From contig NZ_CP026652.1 in assembly GCF_002946835.1 (NCBI RefSeq), forward strand, positions 4,960,001-5,024,000: a stretch of 64,000 nucleotides of DNA, in the 5' to 3' direction. Of this stretch, positions 48,243 through 56,261 are shown in pieces; position 1 is the first letter of the stretch; the number at the start of each line of letters is the position of its first letter. The notes beneath the pieces are model-generated. The model did no database searches. It saw only the letters and a list, made by a program, of their open reading frames with translations, and had not been told where the DNA came from. The stretch comes from Streptomyces dengpaensis. GTDB lineage: Bacteria > Actinomycetota > Actinomycetes > Streptomycetales > Streptomycetaceae. The position numbers and the translations under genes were made by a program.

Positions 48243-48778
48243 CCCTCGACCCGTCCCTCGTCGGCGCCCTGGTGGCGCCGTACAGCGCCCTGGTGGTGAC
48301 CGCCTCCAACCGGGCCGCCGCCGGTGTCTACGAGGACAAGGGCGGGCCCTTGATCGCCGAGGGGCTCGCGAAGTTCGGCTTCTCGGTGGACGGCCCGCAG
48401 GTCGTCCCCGACGGCGACCCGGTGGAGACGGCGCTGCGCGCGGGCGTCGACGCCGGGTACGACGTCATCCTGACCACCGGCGGCACCGGGATCTCGCCCA
48501 CCGACCGGACGCCCGAGGCGACACGGCGCGTGCTTGACTACGAGGTGCCGGGCATTCCCGAGGCCATCAGGGCGTTGGGAAGAGAGAAGGTGTCGACGGC
48601 GGCGCTGTCCCGGGGACTCGCCGGAGTCGCGGGACGCACGCTGATCGTCAACCTGCCGGGCTCCACCGGCGGGGTGCGCGACGGCCTCGCCGTCCTGGAG
48701 CCGCTCCTGATCCACGCCGTCGACCAGATCCGCGGCGGCGACCACCCCAGACCCACCGGCAGTGGGGGTGCGAGCTGA
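48239..48778 (+). CDS. mogA: MogA/MoaB-type molybdopterin adenylyltransferase
   Basis: 179 residues. It adenylates molybdopterin before molybdate insertion by MoeA. Landmarks are [20 protein letters not shown], the nucleotide/phosphate site [20 protein letters not shown] and the C-terminal [16 protein letters not shown]. It overlaps moaC by four bases (ATGA) and the following GNAT gene by another four (CTGA), so translation is coupled throughout. MogA and MoaB cannot be distinguished safely from sequence. Confidence 0.92.
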   Translation: MTLDPSLVGALVAPYSALVVTASNRAAAGVYEDKGGPLIAEGLAKFGFSVDGPQVVPDGDPVETALRAGVDAGYDVILTTGGTGISPTDRTPEATRRVLDYEVPGIPEAIRALGREKVSTAALSRGLAGVAGRTLIVNLPGSTGGVRDGLAVLEPLLIHAVDQIRGGDHPRPTGSGGAS

Positions 48779-49476
48779 ACAGCCCATCCTGGCCCGTCGA
48801 GCTGGTGGACGGCGACATCGTCCTCCGGCCGATAAAGCTGCGCGATCAGCGGGCCTGGCGCGAGGTCAACCGGCGCAACCGGGACTGGCTGCGGCCCTGG
48901 GAGGCGACCATTCCGCCGCCCACGCCCAGCGGCCCGATAGCCCACCGGCCGACCTACCGCCAGATGGTCCGGCATCTGCGCGCCGAGGCCAACGCGGGGC
49001 GGATGCTGCCCTTCGTGATCGAGTACCAGGGGCGGCTCGTCGGGCAGCTGACAGTCGCCGGGATCACCTGGGGCTCGATGTGCTCGGGGCACATCGGCTA
49101 CTGGGTGGACCAGGCGGTGGCCGGCCGCGGGGTGATGCCCACGGCGGTGGCGCTGGTGACCGACCACTGCTTCCGTACCGTGGGACTGCACCGCATCGAA
49201 GTCTGTATTCGGCCCGAGAACGGGCCCAGCCGCCGGGTCGTGGAGAAACTCGGATTCCGCGAGGAAGGGCTTCGTCCACGTTATCTTCACATCGACGGTG
49301 CCTGGCGCGACCATCTCGTGTTCGCGCTCACCGCCGAAGAGGTGCCCGAAGGGCTGCTCGGACGCTGGCGCCGGGCGCGCTCGGCGCAGACCCGCTCGGA
49401 GCAGGTGGGATCGGAGCAGACGGGCGCGCAGAATCCGAGCCGGAACCCGAGCCAGCCGGGCAACGCCGGTAAATGA
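48775..49476 (+). CDS. GNAT acetyltransferase, RimJ/RimL type
   Basis: About 233 residues. The GNAT fold shows IVLRPIKLRDQRAWREVNRR, then YWVDQAVAGRGVMPTAVALV (acetyl-CoA loop) and HRIEVCIRPENGPSRRVVEK-LGFREEG. RimJ/RimL relatives acetylate the N-termini of ribosomal or other proteins; the target is unknown. Two starts are possible: a CTG at 48775 that overlaps the mogA stop (CTGA) with GGGGG upstream, giving [14 protein letters not shown], or a GTG at 48805. I favour the coupled CTG. The C-terminal ~45 residues are a Gln/Asn/Ser-rich tail. Confidence 0.85.
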   Translation: MNSPSWPVELVDGDIVLRPIKLRDQRAWREVNRRNRDWLRPWEATIPPPTPSGPIAHRPTYRQMVRHLRAEANAGRMLPFVIEYQGRLVGQLTVAGITWGSMCSGHIGYWVDQAVAGRGVMPTAVALVTDHCFRTVGLHRIEVCIRPENGPSRRVVEKLGFREEGLRPRYLHIDGAWRDHLVFALTAEEVPEGLLGRWRRARSAQTRSEQVGSEQTGAQNPSRNPSQPGNAGK

Positions 49477-49660
49477 AATAGGTGTTCGAAATTGACCGGT
49501 CGGCGATCGTCTTGAGTCGGTCTCCGGTCATTGAATTCGCGGTCCCGATGGCCCGCTGATCGCATCGGTCACAAAAAAAGCTCGAAATATCAGCCAGATC
49601 GTGCGACACACCGGCTCAATTGGCAGATGGCCTCATGCAAACCCCTCTACCGTGTGAGAC

Positions 49661-50941
49661 GTGAGCAGCAGCGGCCTCATCTACGCAGTCATCGTCGGGG
49701 CCTGGGCCGCCTACTTGGTGCCGATGTGGCTCCGTAGGCAGGACGAGCTGAACGAAGCCCGTCCGACGGAACGCTTCAGCACCGCCATCCGGCTCCTGTC
49801 CGGAAGGGCGGGTATGGAGCGCCGGTACGCCAAGGACCTGCGGGCGCGCTCCGCCGAGGAGGGGGAGCCCAGCGCCGACCCGGACGGCGTCACCGACTCG
49901 GTGGACGTCCGGGCCTTCGTCATGCCTCCGACCCGGCCCCAGGCGCAGGTCCAGCACCGGCCGCAGGTGCAGGAGCAGGTTCAGCCGTCGTCCCCGGCAC
50001 AGCCGGAGCCGGAGCCGGCGCCTCAGGCGGCCACCAGACAAGGGGGCACGCACGAGATGCCGGGTGCCGGCAGGCCCGTACCGAAGCAGTCGGCCCATCC
50101 CGTACCTAAGTCGTCAGACATCTCCGCGTCTCAGCCCGCCTCGGCGCCCGCACCCGCGTCCCGGCGTGTTCCGGGCGCGCGTCGTGGGCCTTCGGCGGAG
50201 GCCGCAGCGCGTGCCCGGCGCTCGAAGGTGCTCGCGCGCCGACGGCGTACGACGGTGATGCTCTTCCTCGCCTTCACGCTCGGCGCGATCGTGGCGGCCG
50301 TGGGCGGGCTCGCGTTCCTCTGGGCGCCCGGCGTGCCCGCCGTGATGCTGAGCGCGTACATCGTGTACCTGCGCGCCCAGGAGCGACGGCGCTTCACCTA
50401 CACCATGGACCGGCGCAGGGCCGAGGCCGCGGCGCAGCGGCTGCGGGAGCGGCAGCCGCGCAGACGGCCGACCGCCGACCCCGGAGTCGACGAGACGGGC
50501 GAGGGCCCAGAGTCGGAGACCGACCCCGGCCTCCTGGCGCTCGCGGCCGACCGCCGTGCGCTCGTCGAGCAGACCGATCACGCGGAGTGGGTCGACCAGC
50601 AGCGCGAACGCCAGCACGGTCCCGCCCAGGGCGACAGCTGGGACCCGGTGCCGGTTCCGCTGCCCACGTACGTGACCGCGCCGGTCGCGCCCCGGGCCAC
50701 GCCCAGCGTCGACCTGGGGACGCACGACGCGTGGAGCTCGGCACGCTCCAGCGCCGTGGAGCCGTCCGCGCCGGAGGCGGAGCCGGCCGCCGAGGAGCGG
50801 CTCGACAACGCGGAAGCCGCCGACGACGGTCGCAGCGACGCACGGCGCGCCGCGTCCGCCCGGCGCGCACGCGAGCGCGGTCGAACGCCGCTCTTCGACC
50901 AGTACGAGGACGGGGACCGGCCGCGTGCGGCCAACGAGTGA
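49661..50941 (+). CDS. sepX: Divisome membrane protein SepX/GlpR
   Basis: 426 residues. A short periplasmic start and TM1 (LIYAVIVGAWAAYLVPMWLR) precede a cytoplasmic segment RRQDELNEARPTERFSTAIR, a long Gln/Pro/Glu linker (~95-160), then two close membrane segments (VMLFLAFTLGAIVAAVGGLA, VPAVMLSAYIVYLRAQERRR) and a ~190-residue acidic tail. This architecture and the N-terminal motif match SepX of Streptomyces, which stabilises Z-rings, and GlpR of corynebacteria, receptor for the FtsZ-binding Glp. The gene lies four down from glp. The GTG at 49661 sits just after TACCGTGTGAGAC, possibly leaderless. Confidence 0.85.
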   Translation: MSSSGLIYAVIVGAWAAYLVPMWLRRQDELNEARPTERFSTAIRLLSGRAGMERRYAKDLRARSAEEGEPSADPDGVTDSVDVRAFVMPPTRPQAQVQHRPQVQEQVQPSSPAQPEPEPAPQAATRQGGTHEMPGAGRPVPKQSAHPVPKSSDISASQPASAPAPASRRVPGARRGPSAEAAARARRSKVLARRRRTTVMLFLAFTLGAIVAAVGGLAFLWAPGVPAVMLSAYIVYLRAQERRRFTYTMDRRRAEAAAQRLRERQPRRRPTADPGVDETGEGPESETDPGLLALAADRRALVEQTDHAEWVDQQRERQHGPAQGDSWDPVPVPLPTYVTAPVAPRATPSVDLGTHDAWSSARSSAVEPSAPEAEPAAEERLDNAEAADDGRSDARRAASARRARERGRTPLFDQYEDGDRPRAANE

Positions 50942-50951
50942 CAGGGGTGAC

Positions 50952-50975
50952 GGCGGGGGCTCGGGAGCCCCCGCC
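50952..50975. terminator. Hairpin after sepX
   Basis: GGCGGGGGCTC / GAGCCCCCGCC with a two-base loop, 10 bases after the sepX stop and 64 before tRNA-Ala. Confidence 0.75.
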
Positions 50976-51038
50976 TGACCAGCCAGGAACGGATTTCCAA
51001 GCACCTCGATGGGGATGCTAGAGTTTCACTCGTTGCAA

Positions 51039-51112
51039 GGGCCTGTGGCGCAGTCCGGTAGCGCACCTCGTTCGCATCGAGGGGGCCAGGGGTTCAAATC
51101 CCCTCAGGTCCA
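51039..51112 (+). tRNA. tRNA-Ala (anticodon CGC)
   Basis: 74 nucleotides. Acceptor arms GGGCCTG / CAGGTCC with discriminator A, anticodon arm loop TTCGCAT (anticodon CGC, codon GCG), T loop GTTCAAATC. CCA is not encoded. A hairpin with a T-tract follows at 51153. Confidence 0.95.
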
Positions 51113-51152
51113 CGCAGCGACTGTTCTTGAGAAAGCTCGGGGATGGTTGACG

Positions 51153-51190
51153 AGATCCCGTCCGATCTGATTGATCGGGCGGGATCTTTT
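51153..51190 (+). terminator. Intrinsic terminator after tRNA-Ala
   Basis: Arms AGATCCCGTCCGATC / GATCGGGCGGGATCT (one G-T wobble), 5-base loop, then TTTTT. Confidence 0.85.
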
Positions 51191-51302
51191 GTGTTCGCGC
51201 AACTCGGGGCCGCCGTGCGCACGTTGCCCGCCGGCGGCTCGTACCGCTGTCAGGCGGTGCCGGCGGGCGGGAGTCGGCGCCATGCGGCGGCCTCAGTTGT
51301 GG

Positions 51303-51779
51303 CTAGAGCGCCTTGGCGTAACAGAGGCTCAGTTCGTGGAAGCGGTAGTAGCCGAACTTGGGGCAGGGCTCGTAGCCGCTCGACGTGTAGAGGGCGACCG
51401 CCTCGGGCTGCTTGGAGCCGGTTTCCAGGACCATGCGCGTGCGGCCGGCCTCGCGGGCGTCGGACTCCAGGGCAGCCAGGACGCGGCGGGCGAGGCCGAG
51501 GCCGCGGGCCTCGGGGATCACGTACATGCGCTTGAGCTCGGCGTCGCCGTCCGCGTACCCCTCGCCGTTCTCGTCCTGGGTGCGCCAGCCGCCCGTGGCC
51601 ACCGGGCGGTCCCGCTCGTCGTACGCGATGAGGTAGAGGCCGAACGGTGGGGCGAACATCGAGGCGTCGAGGGGGGTGACGTCGCCCTCGTCCTCGTAGC
51701 GCTCGGCGTATTCGGCCTGCACCTGGTCATTGAGCTTGATGGCGTCGGGGTGGTCGAAGGGGACCCGGCGTATGTTCAT
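51303..51779 (-). CDS. GNAT acetyltransferase
   Basis: 158 residues, one GNAT domain. The N-terminus is NIRRVPFDHPDAIKLNDQVQ. The acetyl-CoA binding helix is in ELKRMYVIPEARGLGLARRV with R-G-L-G-L-A, and the C-terminal strand is VALYTSSGYEPCPKFGYYRF. The combination ATGGWRTQDE...AELKRMYV is seen in small streptomycete acetyltransferases of unknown acceptor. ATG at 51779, divergent from exonuclease III; the shared 106-base region has a 13-bp direct repeat. Confidence 0.88.
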   Translation of the reverse strand: MNIRRVPFDHPDAIKLNDQVQAEYAERYEDEGDVTPLDASMFAPPFGLYLIAYDERDRPVATGGWRTQDENGEGYADGDAELKRMYVIPEARGLGLARRVLAALESDAREAGRTRMVLETGSKQPEAVALYTSSGYEPCPKFGYYRFHELSLCYAKAL

Positions 51780-51885
51780 GCGCTTGATCGTATATCTGTG
51801 CGTTCATCGGGTTCGGATCGAGGGTGGACGGTCGACGATACCGACCGGGTTCGGATCGGCGGTAGCGATTAAGTATCGTGCCCGG

Positions 51886-52689
51886 GTGCTGACTGTTACC
51901 TCTGTGAACGTGAACGGGCTCCGTGCCGCCGCGAAGAAGGGCTTCGTGGAGTGGCTCGCGGGGACCTCCGCGGACGTGCTGTGCCTCCAGGAGGTGCGCG
52001 CCGAGCCGCAGCAGCTTCCGGACGAGGTGCGCCGGCCCGACGGGTGGCATGTGGTGCACGCACCCGCCGCCGCCAAGGGACGGGCCGGCGTCTCCCTCTA
52101 CACCCGTCGCGAGCCCGACCGCGTCCGGGTCGGCTTCGGGTCCGCCGAGTTCGACTCCAGCGGGCGCTACGTCGAGGCCGACCTGCCCGGTGTCACGGTC
52201 GCCTCCCTCTACCTCCCCTCCGGGGAAGTCGGCACCGAGCGGCAGGACGAGAAGGTCCGGTTCATGGGCGAGTTCCTCGCCCACCTGAAGGAGCTGCGCG
52301 AGCGTGCCGCCGCCGACGGGCGGGAGGTCGTCGTCTGCGGCGACTGGAACATCGCCCACCAGGAGGCCGACCTCAAGAACTGGCGCGCCAACAAGAAGAA
52401 CTCCGGCTTTCTGCCGGAGGAGCGGGCGTGGATGGGGCAGGTCCTCGACGAGGGCGACGGCGGGTACGTCGATGTCGTGCGCGCGCTGCAACCGGATGCC
52501 GAGGGGCCGTACTCGTGGTGGTCGTACCGCGGCCGGGCATTTGACAACGACAGTGGATGGCGCATCGACTACCACGTCGCGACGCCGGGGCTCGCGGGCA
52601 AGGCCGTCAAGGGGTTCGTGGAGCGCGCGGCCACGCATGGGGAGCGCTGGTCCGACCACGCGCCCGTGACCGTCGTGTACGACCTGTGA
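51886..52689 (+). CDS. xthA: Exodeoxyribonuclease III (AP endonuclease)
   Basis: 267 residues. It repairs abasic sites and removes 3' blocks. Catalytic motifs are SVNVNGLRAA (Asn), VLCLQEVRAEPQQL (metal-binding Glu), VVVCGDWNIAHQEADLKNW (Asp/Asn), WSYRGRAFDNDSGWRIDYHV and the final ERWSDHAPVTVVYDL with catalytic D-H. All are intact. I place the start at GTG 51886; the upstream open frame has no conserved sequence. A TAAGTAT-like -10 box lies only about 8 bases before the GTG, and no ribosome site is present, so the mRNA may be leaderless. Confidence 0.93.
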   Translation: MLTVTSVNVNGLRAAAKKGFVEWLAGTSADVLCLQEVRAEPQQLPDEVRRPDGWHVVHAPAAAKGRAGVSLYTRREPDRVRVGFGSAEFDSSGRYVEADLPGVTVASLYLPSGEVGTERQDEKVRFMGEFLAHLKELRERAAADGREVVVCGDWNIAHQEADLKNWRANKKNSGFLPEERAWMGQVLDEGDGGYVDVVRALQPDAEGPYSWWSYRGRAFDNDSGWRIDYHVATPGLAGKAVKGFVERAATHGERWSDHAPVTVVYDL

Positions 52690-52731
52690 TTCGTCTACGG
52701 CCCGTGATCCGTCTGCGCCCGTGACCGTCGT

Positions 52732-53565
52732 CTATGGCCCGTGATCCGTCTGCGACCCCTGATCGCGCTGATCCCGTAGCCGTCGGTCCAGTGCCATCGA
52801 CAGCTCCGCGTCCACCACGCTCTTCGCGAGCGGGCGCAGGCGCTGGAGGTCCTCGGCCGTGCGGTCCCCGGTGAGGACGACGGTGGTGAAGAGTTCGGCG
52901 AGCGCCTCGGCGTGGTCGCGCACGCGGCGGGCGGCTGTGAGGACGTCGGCCAGCGGGATGCCCTCGCGGACCAGCGCCGCGGAGACGTCGAGCAGGCGGT
53001 GGCTGATGTGCACGATCTCGCCGCCGTCGGTGCCGAGGTAGCCGAGGTCGAGGGCGGCGGCGAGGTTCTCCGGGGTCGCCTGACCCGCGAAGACGTCGGC
53101 CAGTTCCTCGGGGGAGAGGCGAACCGGGGTTTCCTCGGTGGGCTCGCCCAGGCCGAGCAGCTCGCCCACGTCGCGGCCGTGGTCGAAGGCCTCGGCCAGC
53201 TCGGCGATGCCGCTGAGGGTGTGGCCGCGTTCCAGGAGCGCCGAGATCGTGCGCAGGCGGGCCAGGTGTGTGTCGTCGTACCAGGCGATACGGCCTTCGC
53301 GGCGGGGCGGCGGGATCAGCTTGCGCTCGCGGTAGAAGCGCAGGGTGCGCACCGTGATGCCGGCCTCCTTGGCCAGCTCCTCCGTCCGGTACTCACGCTT
53401 TCCGCGTTCGGGCCGAGTGGTGTGCGCCCGCGCTGCGGTGCCCGGTTCGCGCGCTCCGCTCGCGCGCTCTCCGCTCCTGCGCTCCTGCGCTCCAACGCCT
53501 CGCTCACGCGTCCCGTTCGCGCGCTTCCGCGCCCCCGCTCCCCGCTTTCCTGATCCCTCGGCCAC
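52732..53565 (-). CDS. MerR-family regulator
   Basis: 277 residues. The MerR winged helix is REYRTEELAKEAGITVRTLR-FYRERKLIPPPRREGRIAWYDDTHLARLRTIS pattern at residues ~57-110, followed by a dimer helix (ALLERGHTLSGIAELAEAFD) and a ~150-residue helical effector region. The first ~55 residues are a Arg/Ala/Gly-rich low-complexity tail (RANGTRERGVGAQERRSGER), unusual for MerR proteins; some may be upstream non-coding DNA read from a too-early GTG at 53565. It is divergent from the Baeyer-Villiger operon, whose promoter carries a 16-base palindrome, and may control it. Confidence 0.85.
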   Translation of the reverse strand: MAEGSGKRGAGARKRANGTRERGVGAQERRSGERASGAREPGTAARAHTTRPERGKREYRTEELAKEAGITVRTLRFYRERKLIPPPRREGRIAWYDDTHLARLRTISALLERGHTLSGIAELAEAFDHGRDVGELLGLGEPTEETPVRLSPEELADVFAGQATPENLAAALDLGYLGTDGGEIVHISHRLLDVSAALVREGIPLADVLTAARRVRDHAEALAELFTTVVLTGDRTAEDLQRLRPLAKSVVDAELSMALDRRLRDQRDQGSQTDHGP

Positions 53566-53651
53566 GTCCGCACCCTACGTCGTACCCCCGGTAACTTTCC
53601 CGCGCGCGACCCCTACCCATCAGTACGCACCTGCTCTACTCTCCCCATTGC

Positions 53652-53667
53652 GCCAGTGTTCACTGGC
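53652..53667. promoter_or_regulatory. Palindrome upstream of the Baeyer-Villiger operon
   Basis: GCCAGTG-TT-CACTGGC, perfect 7-bp arms, 27 bases before the monooxygenase ATG. TetR-type operators look like this; no TetR gene is adjacent, so the binder is unknown. Confidence 0.5.
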
Positions 53668-53694
53668 AGGGTCGTGCGGCTAGGGAGGCCCCGG

Positions 53695-55308
53695 ATGAGC
53701 GGCGATACGAGCGGCGAGATCACCGAGCACGAGCATGTACGGGTGGCGGTGATCGGGTCCGGATTCGGCGGTCTGGGGGCCGCCGTGCGGCTGCGCCGCG
53801 AGGGGGTCACCGACTTCGTCGTCCTGGAGCGGGCCGACAGCGTGGGCGGCACATGGCGGGACAACAGCTACCCCGGGTGCGCCTGCGACGTACCGTCCCA
53901 CCTGTACTCGTTCTCGTTCGCGCCCAACCCCGACTGGCCGCGCACCTTCTCCGGGCAGGAGCAGATCCGCGCGTACCTGGAGCACGTCGCGGACGTCTTC
54001 CGGCTGCGCTCGCATCTGCGGTTCAACTCCGAGGTCAAGATGATGACCTGGGACGCGGAGAAGCTGCGCTGGGGGATCGAGACCAGCAGCGGGTTCCTCA
54101 CGGCGGATGTCGTCGTCTCCGCCACCGGGCCGCTCTCCGACCCCAAGGTCCCGGACATACCGGGGATCGACACCTTCCCGGGCAAGGTCTTCCACTCGGC
54201 CCGCTGGGACCACGACTACGATCTGCGTGGCAAGCGCGTCGCCATGATCGGCACAGGCGCCTCGGCCATCCAGATCGTGCCCGCGATCCAGCCGGACGTC
54301 GACAGGCTGACCCTCTTCCAGCGCACTCCGCCGTGGGTGATGCCGCGTGTCGACCGGGCCATCAGCGGTGTCGAGCGCTGGCTGCACCGGCAGCTGCCGT
54401 TCACGACCCAGGCGCGGCGCGGACTCCTGTGGGGCATCCGGGAGTTGCAGGTCCAGGCGTTCACCAAGCGGCCGGGCGAGCTCGGCATGGTCGAGCAGCT
54501 GGCCAAGCGGAACATGGCCCGCGCCGTCAAGGACCCGGCCCTGCGGGCCAAGCTGACCCCGGACTACCGGATCGGCTGCAAGCGGATCCTGCTCTCCAAC
54601 AGCTACTACCCGGCGCTCACCCGGCGGAATGTGGATGTGGTGGCCTCCGGGCTCGCCGAGATCGCCGGCTCCACGCTCGTCGCCGCCGACGGCAGTACCG
54701 CCGAGGTCGACGCGATCATCTTCGGTACGGGCTTCCACGTCACCGACATGCCGATCGCGGAACGGGTCGTCGGGGCGGAGGGCAAGACGCTCGCCGAGGT
54801 GTGGCGGACCGGCATGAAGTCGCTGCGCGGCGCCACCGCGGCCGGCTTCCCCAACTGGATGACGATCATCGGGCCCAACACCGGTCTCGGGAACTCGTCG
54901 ATGATCCTGATGATCGAGTCCCAGCTGAACTACATGGCCGACTTCGTACGGCAGTTGACTGTGCTTTCCGGGGGGAGCCCCCCCGGACCCCCCAGGCTCG
55001 GCGGGCGCGCGGCCCTCGACGCACGCCCCAGTGCCGTGAACGCGTGGAACCGCAAGGTCCAGGAGCGGATGAAGCGCACGGTGTGGAACACCGGCGGCTG
55101 CACCAGCTGGTACCTCGACGCCAACGGCGTCAACACCACCATCTGGCCGGGTACGACGAGCGAGTTCCGCACGGCCACGCGGCGCGTGGACCTGGGGGAG
55201 TACGAAGTGCTGCGGACACCGCAGCCCGCACCCGAGTCCGAGCCCGGCTCGACGCCGCCGTCGCAAACGAAGAACGCGCGCAAGAAGAAGGTGGAGGCCG
55301 AAGCGTGA
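53695..55308 (+). CDS. Flavin-containing Baeyer-Villiger monooxygenase
   Basis: 537 residues. The FAD Rossmann motif is VAVIGSGFGGLGAAVRLRRE. The type I Baeyer-Villiger fingerprint FPGKVFHSARWD matches F-x-G-x-x-x-H-x-x-x-W-[PD]. The NADPH Rossmann motif is VAMIGTGASAIQIVPAIQ. It oxidises a ketone to an ester or lactone with O2 and NADPH. A ~20-residue Pro/Gly loop (SGGSPPGPPRLGG) near residue 430 comes from a G/C-run insertion. The ATG at 53695 follows GGGAGG. It overlaps the next gene by four bases (GTGA). Confidence 0.93.
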   Translation: MSGDTSGEITEHEHVRVAVIGSGFGGLGAAVRLRREGVTDFVVLERADSVGGTWRDNSYPGCACDVPSHLYSFSFAPNPDWPRTFSGQEQIRAYLEHVADVFRLRSHLRFNSEVKMMTWDAEKLRWGIETSSGFLTADVVVSATGPLSDPKVPDIPGIDTFPGKVFHSARWDHDYDLRGKRVAMIGTGASAIQIVPAIQPDVDRLTLFQRTPPWVMPRVDRAISGVERWLHRQLPFTTQARRGLLWGIRELQVQAFTKRPGELGMVEQLAKRNMARAVKDPALRAKLTPDYRIGCKRILLSNSYYPALTRRNVDVVASGLAEIAGSTLVAADGSTAEVDAIIFGTGFHVTDMPIAERVVGAEGKTLAEVWRTGMKSLRGATAAGFPNWMTIIGPNTGLGNSSMILMIESQLNYMADFVRQLTVLSGGSPPGPPRLGGRAALDARPSAVNAWNRKVQERMKRTVWNTGGCTSWYLDANGVNTTIWPGTTSEFRTATRRVDLGEYEVLRTPQPAPESEPGSTPPSQTKNARKKKVEAEA

Positions 55309-56261
55309 GCCGACTGATGCATGTGGCGCACGGGGCGTACGCGCCTCCCGCGCCCGCGCACGAACTGACCGCCGTCTCCGCCGACGGCGCGCGCCTGCAC
55401 GTCGAGGTGCACGGGCCGGAGAACGCGCCCTCGGTCGTCCTCGTGCACGGCTGGACCTGCTCGACCGCCTTCTGGGCGGCGCAGATACGGGACCTCGCCG
55501 CCGACCACCGGGTCATCGCGTACGACCAGCGCGGTCACGGGCGCAGCCCCGCGAGCGCCACGTACACCGCGGAGGCGCTCGCCGACGATCTGGAGGCGGT
55601 GCTCGCGGCCACGCTCGCGCCGGGCGAGAAGGCCGTGCTCGTGGGGCACTCCATGGGCGGGATGACGCTCATGGCCGCCTCGGCGAGGGCGGGTTTCCGG
55701 GAGCACGCGGCGGCCGCGCTGTTGTGCAGTACGGGGAGCTCGCGGCTGGTCGCGGAGGCGCGCGTGGTGCCGTTGCGCGCCGGGCGGCTGCGGACCCGTA
55801 TCACCAAGTCGGTCCTCGGATCGCGCGCCCCGCTCGGGCCGGTCACGCCGGTCGCCCGGCGGATCCTCAAGTACGCGACCATGGGTCCCGGTTCGTCGCC
55901 GGGCATGGTGGAGGCGTGCGCGCGGATCGTGCACGCCTGTCCGCGCAGGGTGCGCCATGCGTGGTCGGTCGTCCTCGAGATGCTCGATCTCGACGATGGC
56001 GTACGGGAGTTGAAGGTGCCGACGGCCGTGGTCGCCGGGACGGTGGACCGGCTGACGCCGGTCGTGCACGCGCGCGCCCTCGTGGCGGCCCTGCCGGACT
56101 GCGTCGGTGTCACCGAGCTGCCGGGCCTCGGGCACATGACGCCGGTGGAGGCGCCGGAGCTGGTGACCTCCCGCATACGCGAACTCGCCGCCGCGTACAC
56201 GGATACCGCGGAGAGCGTCGCCGCGTACTCGGACACCGCAGAGATCAGGGAGGGCGCATGA
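55305..56261 (+). CDS. Alpha/beta-hydrolase
   Basis: 318 residues. Nucleophile elbow VLVGHSMGGMTLMAA (Ser), oxyanion region VLVHGWTCSTAFWAAQIRDL, acidic residue in VVAGTVDRLTPVVHA and catalytic His in LPGLGHMTPVEAPELV. The family hydrolyses esters and related bonds. Its GTG start overlaps the monooxygenase stop (GTGA), and its stop overlaps the next ATG (ATGA). Coupling to a Baeyer-Villiger enzyme suggests that it opens the ester or lactone made by that enzyme. The C-terminal ~20 residues are an internal duplication (AAYTDTAESVAAYSDTAE). Confidence 0.92.
   Translation: MSRLMHVAHGAYAPPAPAHELTAVSADGARLHVEVHGPENAPSVVLVHGWTCSTAFWAAQIRDLAADHRVIAYDQRGHGRSPASATYTAEALADDLEAVLAATLAPGEKAVLVGHSMGGMTLMAASARAGFREHAAAALLCSTGSSRLVAEARVVPLRAGRLRTRITKSVLGSRAPLGPVTPVARRILKYATMGPGSSPGMVEACARIVHACPRRVRHAWSVVLEMLDLDDGVRELKVPTAVVAGTVDRLTPVVHARALVAALPDCVGVTELPGLGHMTPVEAPELVTSRIRELAAAYTDTAESVAAYSDTAEIREGA

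Noticed and set aside
54955..55010. Frameshift in the Baeyer-Villiger monooxygenase at its G/C runs
   Set aside because: The frame remains open and both flanks align with the family; it is an in-frame Pro/Gly loop.
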